Shown here in pieces: positions 7,766 to 16,149 of a DNA stretch of 17,086 nucleotides (position 1 is the first letter of the stretch; each line of letters starts with the position of its first letter). The notes beneath the pieces are model-generated. The model was not told the DNA's origin and made no database searches. It was given only the letters and a program-made list of their open reading frames with translations. The stretch is taken from the NCBI RefSeq assembly GCF_945952095.1, contig NZ_CAMFHL010000154.1, forward strand, positions 1 to 17,086, read 5' to 3'. Made by a program: the position numbers and the translations under genes. Origin of the DNA: an uncultured Arsenicibacter sp. (GTDB taxonomy: Bacteria > Bacteroidota > Bacteroidia > Cytophagales > Spirosomataceae).

Positions 7766-9058
7766 ATGATAGCATCTTCGTACCCAGGGGAAACGAGCCC
7801 GGTTACAGCCCAACCGAAACGGAATGTCATTACTGCCCTGTCGACGCAGGATCGCCGGTTTACACTGGGGGAGGGGGTGGGTACGGATGCCATTCACCAA
7901 ACCCCGCAGTATTCCTATGCTGTGTGTGTGTTAAAAACGGGCACTGCACTGGAAGGAAACGGGCTGGCTTTTACGCTGGGTACGGGAAACGATCTGATTT
8001 GCAAAGCGATAACGTATTTAGCGCAACCGCTGGTCGGATACGATATTGAGGAATTAATGGCTGATTTCGGTACTGTTTACCGCCGCATGGCTGATGCACC
8101 GTCATTGCGCTGGCTGGGTCCGCAGAAAGGAGTCGTACAGCTGGCGCTGGCTGCCATCGTCAACGCCTGTTTTGACCTGTGGGCGAAAACCAGACAGGTT
8201 CCCCTGTGGAAACTGTTACTGGACTTGTCCCCCGAACAGCTGGTTAATACGCTGGATTTAAGTTATCTGGAGGACGTGCTGACCCGCCAACAAGCCATCG
8301 ATCTCCTCACGCAGGCGCAGGCGGGCCGCAGTGGCCGGTCTGGCGTGCTGCAAACGGGATACCGGGGTTACGATACGTCGGTAGGCTGGTTTAATTACGC
8401 CGATCAGGCTATTATTGACAATACCAGAAAGGCAATGGCTCATGGTTTTTCGGCGTTGAAGCTGAAAGTCGGCTCCGATGACCCGGAGCGGGATCTGCGC
8501 CGGGCAGCCCTAATCCGGGAGACGGCAGGGGAGGAGGCCATCATCATGCTCGATGCCAACCAGCGCTGGAATGTCCCGGAAGCACTGGCTGTTTGCCGGC
8601 GGTTGAGCCACATCAATCCGTTCTGGATAGAGGAGCCGACTCACCCTGACGACATACTCGGCCACAAAGCTATTGCTGATGCCATTGCGCCCGTTAAAGT
8701 GGCAACCGGTGAGCACATACCAAACAAAGTTATCTTTAAAAACTTTTTTCAGGCAGGCGCCATGGCATATTGCCAGGTTGATGCCGTGCGGGTAGGCGGA
8801 ATCTCGGAGTTTCTGACCGTGAGCCTGCTGGCAAAGCAGTTTGATATTCCGGTTGTGCCGCACGTGGGTGATATGGGGCAGATCCACCAGCATCTGGTGC
8901 TGTTTAATCATATCGGCATGGGCCATGAAAACCTGTTTCTGGAGCATATTCCGCATCTGCGGCAATACTTTACCCAACCGGCAACCATTGTCGACGGCTA
9001 CTATCAGGTACCACAGGAACCCGGCAGCAGCAGCGACTTAATCGCAACGAACGGATGA
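7766..9058 (+). CDS. L-fuconate dehydratase (enolase superfamily)
   Basis: Dehydrates L-fuconate to 2-keto-3-deoxy-L-fuconate in the non-phosphorylated L-fucose pathway; cytoplasmic and Mg2+-dependent. The sequence resembles characterised fuconate dehydratases along its length: YSYAVCVLKT, LRWLGPQKGVVQLA, GYDTSVGW, FSALKLKVG, IEEPTHPDDILGHKAI and VATGEH. Predicted catalytic and metal positions are the K-x-K motif K232/K234, metal ligands D263 (MLDAN), E289 (WIEEP) and E316 (TGEH), and the base H366 (VVPHVG). The N-terminus is about 15 residues longer than I expect for the family, but no later start exists before conserved sequence. The last codons overlap the SDR gene (ATGA), so the two are translationally coupled. 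These enzymes often also accept L-galactonate or D-arabinonate, which matters if the glycan contains L-galactose. Function is well supported. Confidence 0.93.
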   Translation: MIASSYPGETSPVTAQPKRNVITALSTQDRRFTLGEGVGTDAIHQTPQYSYAVCVLKTGTALEGNGLAFTLGTGNDLICKAITYLAQPLVGYDIEELMADFGTVYRRMADAPSLRWLGPQKGVVQLALAAIVNACFDLWAKTRQVPLWKLLLDLSPEQLVNTLDLSYLEDVLTRQQAIDLLTQAQAGRSGRSGVLQTGYRGYDTSVGWFNYADQAIIDNTRKAMAHGFSALKLKVGSDDPERDLRRAALIRETAGEEAIIMLDANQRWNVPEALAVCRRLSHINPFWIEEPTHPDDILGHKAIADAIAPVKVATGEHIPNKVIFKNFFQAGAMAYCQVDAVRVGGISEFLTVSLLAKQFDIPVVPHVGDMGQIHQHLVLFNHIGMGHENLFLEHIPHLRQYFTQPATIVDGYYQVPQEPGSSSDLIATNG

Positions 9059-9831
9059 GCGTATTACTCGATAAGGTCGTGTTAATCACCGGCGGGGCAT
9101 CCGGTATCGGTCAGTCCTGCGCGCGGGCGTATGCCCGTGCCGGTGCCCATGTAGTTGTCCTGGACCGGGATGCGGATGCGCTTAGCGGGTTACTAAAGGA
9201 GCTCGGTGCAGGCCATACCGGTATTACCGGGGATGTGCAGCTTGGGGCGGATGTGAAGCAGGCCATTGACACCGCACTTACGCAGTTCGGCCGGCTGGAT
9301 GTTATCCATAACAATGCCGGAATTGCTAACCCCTCAAAGCCATTACACGAAACGGAGGAGGAGGAGTGGGAGGCTTTATTTTCTGTGAACCTGAAGAGCG
9401 TTTACTGGACGTCACGTTTTGGTATTGACGCCCTGAAAGAGACCAAAGGCTGCATCCTGAACACCAGTAGCCTGGTGGGTGAAATCGGGCAGACACGTCA
9501 TGCTGCCTATGTCGCTACCAAAGGGGGAATGAATGCACTGACGAAGGCAATGGCTCTGGATTATGCCCCGTTCGGTATCCGGGTCAATGCCATTTGTCCG
9601 GCCGGCGTGTGGACGCCGATGTTACGGACATGGGCAGCTGATCAGCCGGATCCGGCTGCAATCGGAAATTACCTGAACAGGATCCATGCACTGGGCTATT
9701 GTCCCGAAGGCGATGTCATTGCGGATGCCGCTGTATTTCTGGTGTCGGATGCCGCCCGCTTCATCACAGGCTGTATCCTGCCCGTAAGTGGCGGGGCTGA
9801 GCTTGGGTACGGGCACAAAAGCACTGAATAA
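9055..9831 (+). CDS. SDR-family NAD(P)-dependent dehydrogenase, probably L-fucose or ketodeoxyfuconate dehydrogenase
   Basis: Classical short-chain dehydrogenase, 258 residues. It has the dinucleotide motif TGGASGIG (12-19), NNAG (86-89), the tetrad residues N112, S138 or S139, Y152 and K156 (YVATK), and the tail VSGGAELGYG. Acidic D37 after strand 2 (VVVLDRD) favours NAD+ over NADP+. The segment SSLVGEIGQTRHAAYVATKG and the GGAELGYG-K ending look, from memory, very close to human HSD17B14, which has been reported as an L-fucose dehydrogenase; an alignment is needed to confirm that. Placed between the fuconate dehydratase gene (ATGA overlap) and the FucP gene, it could oxidise L-fucose to the lactone, or alternatively oxidise 2-keto-3-deoxy-L-fuconate further down the same route. 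SDR family is certain; which of these two steps is inference. Confidence 0.88.
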   Translation: MSVLLDKVVLITGGASGIGQSCARAYARAGAHVVVLDRDADALSGLLKELGAGHTGITGDVQLGADVKQAIDTALTQFGRLDVIHNNAGIANPSKPLHETEEEEWEALFSVNLKSVYWTSRFGIDALKETKGCILNTSSLVGEIGQTRHAAYVATKGGMNALTKAMALDYAPFGIRVNAICPAGVWTPMLRTWAADQPDPAAIGNYLNRIHALGYCPEGDVIADAAVFLVSDAARFITGCILPVSGGAELGYGHKSTE

Positions 9832-9866
9832 TATGAACGGTTTCTGATTTACTTAACTTTAACTGC

Positions 9867-11135
9867 ATGAAAACGTCGTCCCGCGTTCTGGTTCCGTTAT
9901 TGGCTGTTATGACCCTTATGTTCATCTGGAACCTGAGCCGGAATATCAATGATGTGTTAATTCCGCATCTGAAGCGTGCCTGTCAGTTGTCAGATCTGGA
10001 ATCCTCACTGGTGCAGACGGCCTTCTTCGGCGGGTATTTTGTGCTGGCGCTGCCGGTCGGGCAGTTTATCCGGCGCTATGGCTACCGGGCGGGTATGGTT
10101 ACCGGACTGCTGACGGCAGCGGTAGGGGCAGGCCTGTTTTATCCGGCCGCCGTAACCCGGTACTACCCGCTGTTTCTGGGAGCCCTGTTTATTATGGCCG
10201 CTGGGTTTACATTTCTGGAGGTCACCGCTACGCCGTATATTTCGGTATTGGGTGATCCGGAAAAAGCGTCGAGCCGGCTAAGTCTGGCCGCAGCGGTCGG
10301 CTCTCTCGGCGCAACACTCGGGCCGCTGATTGGGGCACAGTTTATGTTGCACGCGGACACTATGCCGGATACGGGCCTGATTCAGCCGGATACAGAACAG
10401 CTGGCTGCCTATTTGAACAGCGAGGCTCAACTTGTCAAGGTCCCGTATATCGGTTTGTCCGTGCTGTTTTTACTGCTTGGGCTCTTACTGACCCGCATAC
10501 CGCTGCCGGCCTTAACTGAACAAGGTGAGTCGTCGGTACGCCTTCGCGGTATTTTCCGGTTCCGCCATACGGTGCTCGGCGCCCTTGGGGTATTTTGTTA
10601 CCTGGGTGCTGAGGTGGGCATTGTCAGCTTTCTGATCCGGTTTGCCAACGCTGAGCAGCTGCCGGGAATGTCGGAAAAGAAGGCTGCGCTGTTCATTACG
10701 CTTTTTATGGCGTTTGTACTGGCTGGACGGCTTGCGGGTGCCTGGCTGCTGCGGCGTGCTGATCCCGCGCGGATATTGTGCGTTTGTGCTGCCGGAGCCT
10801 GCCTGCTGGTGGTTACAGCCATGCTGACATCTGGTTATCCGGCATTGTATGCATTGAGCCTTGTCGGCTTGTGTACGTCTGTCATGTATCCGGTTTTGTT
10901 TACGCTGAGTATTCATAAACTCGGTGCTTACACCAAAACCGGTTCATCGCTGCTGATTATGAGTATCGTGGGCGGCGCAATTGTGCCCCCCGTCATGGGC
11001 ATTATTTCGGACATGCAGGGTATTCGCCCGGCGTTTATCGTGCCTGCCATGTGCTATGTGTATATCCTGTACTATGGAATGAAGGGCCACACTGCCGCAC
11101 CGCCGGTGAGTGCCCGGATACAAATTAACCCCTGA
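9867..11135 (+). CDS. fucP: FucP-type MFS L-fucose:H+ symporter
   Basis: Inner-membrane transporter that brings free L-fucose, and possibly L-galactose or D-arabinose, into the cytoplasm with protons. The 422-residue length and about 12 hydrophobic segments fit the major facilitator superfamily. It matches E. coli FucP along its N-half: FIWNLSRNINDVLIPHLK, LVQTAFFGGYF, GYRAGMVTGL and AGFTFLEVTATPYISVLG. The two acidic residues essential in FucP appear conserved as D29 (NIND) and E118 (FLEVTA). The C-half contains the family pattern MYPVLFTLSIHKLG and GGAIVPPVMG. The leader of 35 bases after the SDR gene contains TAACTTTA (9854-9861), one base off the -7 consensus, so a weak internal promoter is possible but not supported otherwise. 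The GH29 gene follows 5 bases downstream. Confidence 0.92.
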   Translation: MKTSSRVLVPLLAVMTLMFIWNLSRNINDVLIPHLKRACQLSDLESSLVQTAFFGGYFVLALPVGQFIRRYGYRAGMVTGLLTAAVGAGLFYPAAVTRYYPLFLGALFIMAAGFTFLEVTATPYISVLGDPEKASSRLSLAAAVGSLGATLGPLIGAQFMLHADTMPDTGLIQPDTEQLAAYLNSEAQLVKVPYIGLSVLFLLLGLLLTRIPLPALTEQGESSVRLRGIFRFRHTVLGALGVFCYLGAEVGIVSFLIRFANAEQLPGMSEKKAALFITLFMAFVLAGRLAGAWLLRRADPARILCVCAAGACLLVVTAMLTSGYPALYALSLVGLCTSVMYPVLFTLSIHKLGAYTKTGSSLLIMSIVGGAIVPPVMGIISDMQGIRPAFIVPAMCYVYILYYGMKGHTAAPPVSARIQINP

Positions 11136-11140
11136 CTGCC

Positions 11141-12880
11141 ATGCATCTCTATCTCAGACTACTTAGCTGCGCCTTACTGATCGCAGGCCACACCCTGGCC
11201 GGAGGACCGCGCAAAGACGACGGGCGGCTGGCGCGCTGGCGGGATAATCCGTTAAGCCTGTTTGTTCATTGGGGGCCGGTCAGCCGGATCGGGCAGGAGA
11301 TAAGCTGGTCACGGCAGGCATACGGAAAAGCCCGCTATGATTCACTCTATAAAGGCTTTAACCCCACCCGCTTCAACGCAACGGAATGGGTCCGGATGGC
11401 AAAGCAAAACGGGTTCCGGCAACTGGTATTGACGGCCAAACACCACGATGGATTCTGTATGTGGGATACGAAAACCATATCCTACAATATTATGCGGTCT
11501 CCGTTCGGGAGAGATGTATGCAGGGAACTGGCAGCGGCTGCACACAAGGAAGGCCTCGCGATCGGGTGGTATTTTTCGGTGGGTGACTGGAAAGATCCCG
11601 ATTGCCGCAATCCTGAGACCAATGCCCTGTTTGTTGACCGTATGCTTACCCAGATTCGGGAACTGTTGACCAATTACGGTAAAATAAGCCTGCTCTGGAT
11701 TGATTACGATGGCTGGCCAAGTCCTGCCCATCCTAAAAAGGTATACGAGCTGGCCCGCCGGTTACAGCCTGGCATCATCATTAACAACCGGCTCGAACCA
11801 TTTACTCCCGACGAGTCGCATGCCAGAGTCGGCCCATACGCTGATTATGCTACTCCGGAAAACTTTGTGGCCGGTTACGGGCGTGTCCCCTGGGAAACCT
11901 GTACCAATATGGGCCACCAGTGGGCGTGGAAGTTCGGGGATACCCCGCGGCCATTGCCCGAGTGTGTACAGACGCTTTTACGCTGCATCGGGGGTAACGG
12001 CAACCTGCTGTTCAATATTGGCCCTGATAGTACGGGGGTATTTCCGGCTGCTTTTGTGAGCCGCACGAATGAAATGGGGGATTGGATTAACCGGCATGCC
12101 GAAGCCATATACAAACTGAGAGGCGGCCCCTACACCCCTACCCGGCATTACGTCAGCAGTTACCGCAACAATACGGTGTACCTGTATATATTTCCGGAAA
12201 GCCCTGACAGTATCCGGCTTCCGCCCCTGAATGCGGTTGTCAGGAATGCGCGGTTACTGAACGGTCAACCGGTAGACATCCGCCAGGAAGCGGGTGGGCT
12301 GACCATTCGTTTACCGGCTTCGGGCCGGGATCCGGTGGCTACGGTACTGGCGTTCACCCTCGACAAGCCAGCCGCATCGCTGGGGTTGATACGGCCCTTC
12401 AGCACCAGCGGAGCGCTTTCCTACGGCCGGACGGCCCGCGCGTCAAGCGCATTGGGCAGCTTTCTGCACGATGCCGGCGCGGCTGTAGACGACAATCCGG
12501 GAACTGCCTGGAAAATGGGCCGGCGAACGGATGTTAATTTCGATCGCTATTATGGCCGCAATATGCATTACATGGCTGATTCTGTAATGCAGTTGTTTAC
12601 CCGGAAAGGTTGGCTGGAGGTTGACCTGGGCAGGCCGGAATCAGTCAGCCGGATTACGGTCTCCGAGTTGGTTTACAACAAGTCGAAGATTAAGGATTTT
12701 ACCATTCAGTACGAAAAAGCCGGAAAATGGATACGGCTGGCCAGCGATACCGATATGGGTAACTGGTCGAGAGAAATTGAACCGGTTGTGGCCCGGAAAT
12801 TCCGGCTGGTCATTGACGACGCATCCGGTTACCCGGGCATCCGGGAGTTTCAGGTGTTCGGGACGCAAAACCGCAATTAA
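11141..12880 (+). CDS. Secreted GH29 alpha-L-fucosidase with C-terminal CBM32/F5-8C-like domain
   Basis: Retaining exo-alpha-L-fucosidase that should release terminal L-fucose outside the cytoplasm for the FucP permease encoded just upstream (5-base gap). A signal peptide covers about residues 1-20. The GH29 barrel at about 25-350 has FVHWG (41-45), the hallmark KHHDGFCMWDT (100-110), LLWIDYDGWP (184-193) and VPWETC (249-254). In the family the nucleophile is the Asp in the W-x-D segment, so D188 is the best candidate, with D190 two residues later as an alternative; E252 is the likely acid/base. NGNLLFNIGPDSTG (about 294-307) is the usual end-of-barrel signature. A short beta-domain follows, then about 418-576 is a discoidin-like beta-sandwich (GWLEVDLGRPESVSRITVSE, then YPGIREFQVFG), as in CBM32. 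The WETC form is more common in GH29 enzymes specific for branched fucosyl linkages. Family call is firm; linkage preference is inference. Confidence 0.93.
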   Translation: MHLYLRLLSCALLIAGHTLAGGPRKDDGRLARWRDNPLSLFVHWGPVSRIGQEISWSRQAYGKARYDSLYKGFNPTRFNATEWVRMAKQNGFRQLVLTAKHHDGFCMWDTKTISYNIMRSPFGRDVCRELAAAAHKEGLAIGWYFSVGDWKDPDCRNPETNALFVDRMLTQIRELLTNYGKISLLWIDYDGWPSPAHPKKVYELARRLQPGIIINNRLEPFTPDESHARVGPYADYATPENFVAGYGRVPWETCTNMGHQWAWKFGDTPRPLPECVQTLLRCIGGNGNLLFNIGPDSTGVFPAAFVSRTNEMGDWINRHAEAIYKLRGGPYTPTRHYVSSYRNNTVYLYIFPESPDSIRLPPLNAVVRNARLLNGQPVDIRQEAGGLTIRLPASGRDPVATVLAFTLDKPAASLGLIRPFSTSGALSYGRTARASSALGSFLHDAGAAVDDNPGTAWKMGRRTDVNFDRYYGRNMHYMADSVMQLFTRKGWLEVDLGRPESVSRITVSELVYNKSKIKDFTIQYEKAGKWIRLASDTDMGNWSREIEPVVARKFRLVIDDASGYPGIREFQVFGTQNRN

Positions 12881-12924
12881 CACCGCAGCAGATTAAACTA
12901 CGTCAGGGAAAGCAATTATTCCGG

Positions 12925-12962
12925 CGGTACCAACCGGCACGTCAGTGTTCGGGCTGGTACCG
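12925..12962 (+). repeat. 8-bp perfect inverted repeat upstream of susC
   Basis: CGGTACCA (12925-12932) is repeated as its exact complement TGGTACCG (12955-12962), with 22 bases between. It is the only clear structure in the 158-base gap between the fucosidase and susC genes. No TAnnTTTG box was found in this gap. It could be an operator, a weak terminator without a T-run, or chance. Confidence 0.3.
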
Positions 12963-13038
12963 TGGGCAGGACCTGTTATGCCTGCCGGATGTACGAATTG
13001 AACCAGTCTACTAAACTCATAACTAAATTCACAATCCA

Positions 13039-16000
13039 ATGTACTTGTTTACACGCAACCTAAACTTGTATTCCGGTTTATGGCTAGGGATTTTTCTCTT
13101 GCTCCAGAACCGGTTTGTACAGGCTCAGTCCGGCCGGGATGTTCAGATCAGAGGCAAGGTAATTGCCGCCGAAACCAATGAAGGTATTCCCGGCGTCAAC
13201 ATCATAATTAACAATACCAAACAGGGTACGTCAACGCAGGCCGATGGCACATTTACCTTGAACGTACCGGAACGGCCCGCTGTCCTGCTGGTGTCGTACA
13301 TTGGTTACCAAACACAGGAGGTCACTGTAAATACGCAGACAACGCTTTCGATCACGCTCCAGCCCGACAACCGTTCGCTGAGTGAAGTCGTGGTCGTGGG
13401 TTATGGTACCCAGAAAAAGCGGGATCTGACCGGCGCCGTAGCGTCGATAGGGGCCGATCAGTTTAAGGAACGCCGCGAAACCCAGGTCTCGCAATCGCTT
13501 CAGGGGGCCATGTCGGGGGTAGTCGTAACCCGCAGCGGATCGAGCGGGGCGATGGGCGGGGCAACCATCCGGATACGCGGGGTGACCACCATCGGAAATT
13601 CAGACCCCTTAGTAATGGTCGATGGTATACCGGTTGCCGATGTAAACCAGGTCAACTCCGCCGATATTGAGAACATTACCGTGTTGAAAGATGCCGCGGC
13701 TTCATCCATTTACGGCTCGCGGGCTGCTTCCGGTGTTATATTAATTACAACGAAGCGGGCTAAATCGGATCAGGTTTCTATCCAGTATTGTTGCGAAAAC
13801 GGAGTTGATAAACCAACCCAGCTGCCGAAGGAAATGGGCGTTGTCCGGTACATGCAGCTGGTCAATGAATTGCGGTGGAATGATGCCGGGAATGGATCAA
13901 ATCAATACCCGACATTTACAAAGGACCTGATCGACGGCTATGCCGAAAAGCACGCGGCCGATCCTGATAAATATCCGGATACCGACTGGATGGCTATAGC
14001 CCTGCGGCAGAATGCCCCCCGTGAAACCCACAGCCTGAGCATGATGGCGGGGTCAAAGTTTATAAAATCAAACGCATCGATCCGATATGAAAAAGTAGGC
14101 GGCTTTTACGATAATAAGGATTACCGGCGGATTTTTGCCCGGTTGAACAATGATTTTACGCTGAACAAATACCTCAGTGCTACCTTCGATTTCAACTTTA
14201 AACGGACGACAACCACCGATCCGACCCACGGGGATCCGCTCGGCGAAATCCGGATTGCCTCCCCGGTGTATCCGGCAATGTGGGCCGACGGCCGGGTAGC
14301 CGACGGAAAAGCAGGTGCCAACGTGTGGGCGCGGCTGAAATACGGCGGCACCAATGCCAACCTTTATAATCAGATCAGCGGCCGCGTCGGAATAGACATC
14401 AAACCCATTGACGGCCTGAAAATTACGGGCGTTCTTGCCCCGATTTTTGATTTTAACAATCAGAAATTCTTTAACAAACGGGTTGATGCGTTCTCGGCAA
14501 CCGATCCGACCCAGTTTGTCGTTACGCTTTCTGAAAACGGAGCCAACGCAACGACCCGGCTTGTGGAAGGCCGTAACACAAACCTCGCCCTGACCACCCA
14601 GTTACTGGCCAACTATGCCCGGACATTCGGCAATCATGATATTACGGCGCTGGCGGGTTATGAAAATTATTACAATAAATACGAGAGTCTGTCGGCATCC
14701 CGGGATCAGTACCTGTTTGATGGCTACCCGTACCTGGATCAGGGACCTATAACCTTCAGAGATAATGCAGGGTCTGCGTATGAGACGGCTTACCGGTCTT
14801 ACTTCGGCCGGTTGACCTATGCTTTCCGTGAAAAATACCTCCTTCAGGCGAATATCCGGCGCGATGGCTCTTCGCGCTTTAACAGTAAGTATCGCTGGGG
14901 CGTATTCCCTTCGTTTTCGGTGGGATGGGTGCTCAGTGAAGAGGCCTTCCTGAAAAATCAGAAAGTCCTGTCGTTTCTGAAATTACGGGGTTCATGGGGC
15001 ACGCTGGGGAACGAACGGATCGGTAATTACCCGTATCTCGGGATTATCAATTTCGGAAATGCGCTGTTCTATCAGTCAGGGGCGGCCCTGTCGCAGCAGA
15101 CAGCAGCTCAGGTTCAGTATGCTATCGAGAATATTTCATGGGAAAAAACCACCTCTGCCAATATTGGTCTGGATGCGAATTTCTTTAATGAACGGCTGCG
15201 GTTTGTCGGGGATGTTTATCAGAAACAAACGTCGGATATGCTGTTAGCGCTCCAGATACCCATTTTTGTCGGGTTTGAAAATCCAAACCAGAACACCGGC
15301 AAAATGAGCACAAAGGGAATTGACCTCGACCTGTCGTGGAGTGACCGCATAGGAGGGCTAAAGTATTCCGTGTCGGGTAACCTCTCGCAGTTTACATCGA
15401 TAATGGGCGATCTGGGCGGAACGGAGTTTCTGGGCGACCAGATCAAACGGAAAGGGAGTCAGTTTAATGAGTGGTATGGCTACGTGTCGGAAGGCATTTA
15501 CCGGACACAGGAAGATGTCAATAACTCACCTAAGCTGAGCACAAATGTGAAGGTAGGGGATATGAAATACCGCGATATCAGCGGGCCAAACGGCGTGCCG
15601 GATGGTAAAATATCACCTGAATATGACCGGACATACCTCGGGGGATCGCTGCCTCAGTGGACCTATGGCGGTACGATCCGGCTGGCGTGGAAAAACCTCG
15701 ATCTTGGGCTTTCCGTGCAGGGTGTCGGTTACCAGAACAGTTCCGTGCTGGGCTTCACGGATTACAATGCAGGCAACTGGGGACGTTTCCCGAATGTACT
15801 GGACGGCCGGACATGGAGCAATTACAACACGCCTGACCAGAATGCAGCGGCCATTTACCCCCGCTACACCGAGACCAACAAAGGCCTCAACCGGGCGTTA
15901 TCCGATTTCTGGCTGTTCAACGGCGGCTATATGCGCCTTAAAAACGTAACGGTAGGCTATACCGTTCCCGAACGGTTTACCCGCAAAGCCCTAATGAAAA

Positions 16001-16122
16001 GTTGCCGGTTGTATGTAAGCGGTACCGATTTATGGTGCCTGAGCCGCTACCCTAAAGGATGGGATCCGGAAGGGTTTGGCATTGTCACTACGCTTATTGG
16101 CGGTGTTTCGGTCAATTTTTAA
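13039..16122 (+). CDS. SusC/RagA-family TonB-dependent outer-membrane transporter
   Basis: Imports oligosaccharides across the outer membrane with the SusD lipoprotein encoded next to it. The order is signal peptide (about 1-29, RFVQAQ), CarboxypepD_reg-like domain (about 36-110, VIAAETNEGIPGVNI and SYIGYQTQEV), the SusC signature VVVVGYGTQKKRDLTGAV (117-134), a TonB plug (about 135-240: DPLVMVDGIPV, NITVLKDAAASSIYGSRAAS) and a beta-barrel that ends in the aromatic terminus GGVSVNF. The 1027 residues are a normal length, and no N-terminal STN domain is present, so it is not coupled to an ECF anti-sigma factor in the usual way. An adjacent cysteine pair at 251-252 (QYCCENG) right after the plug is uncommon in this family. 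SusD follows after 27 bases. Substrate is likely a fucosylated oligosaccharide by context only. Confidence 0.96.
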   Translation: MYLFTRNLNLYSGLWLGIFLLLQNRFVQAQSGRDVQIRGKVIAAETNEGIPGVNIIINNTKQGTSTQADGTFTLNVPERPAVLLVSYIGYQTQEVTVNTQTTLSITLQPDNRSLSEVVVVGYGTQKKRDLTGAVASIGADQFKERRETQVSQSLQGAMSGVVVTRSGSSGAMGGATIRIRGVTTIGNSDPLVMVDGIPVADVNQVNSADIENITVLKDAAASSIYGSRAASGVILITTKRAKSDQVSIQYCCENGVDKPTQLPKEMGVVRYMQLVNELRWNDAGNGSNQYPTFTKDLIDGYAEKHAADPDKYPDTDWMAIALRQNAPRETHSLSMMAGSKFIKSNASIRYEKVGGFYDNKDYRRIFARLNNDFTLNKYLSATFDFNFKRTTTTDPTHGDPLGEIRIASPVYPAMWADGRVADGKAGANVWARLKYGGTNANLYNQISGRVGIDIKPIDGLKITGVLAPIFDFNNQKFFNKRVDAFSATDPTQFVVTLSENGANATTRLVEGRNTNLALTTQLLANYARTFGNHDITALAGYENYYNKYESLSASRDQYLFDGYPYLDQGPITFRDNAGSAYETAYRSYFGRLTYAFREKYLLQANIRRDGSSRFNSKYRWGVFPSFSVGWVLSEEAFLKNQKVLSFLKLRGSWGTLGNERIGNYPYLGIINFGNALFYQSGAALSQQTAAQVQYAIENISWEKTTSANIGLDANFFNERLRFVGDVYQKQTSDMLLALQIPIFVGFENPNQNTGKMSTKGIDLDLSWSDRIGGLKYSVSGNLSQFTSIMGDLGGTEFLGDQIKRKGSQFNEWYGYVSEGIYRTQEDVNNSPKLSTNVKVGDMKYRDISGPNGVPDGKISPEYDRTYLGGSLPQWTYGGTIRLAWKNLDLGLSVQGVGYQNSSVLGFTDYNAGNWGRFPNVLDGRTWSNYNTPDQNAAAIYPRYTETNKGLNRALSDFWLFNGGYMRLKNVTVGYTVPERFTRKALMKSCRLYVSGTDLWCLSRYPKGWDPEGFGIVTTLIGGVSVNF

Positions 16123-16149
16123 TCGCAGTAAAACCTGGTAAGAATCCTT

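Noticed and set aside
9854..9861. TAACTTTA as an internal promoter before fucP
   Set aside because: One mismatch to the -7 consensus, no -33 element, and the gene order and short gap favour co-transcription.
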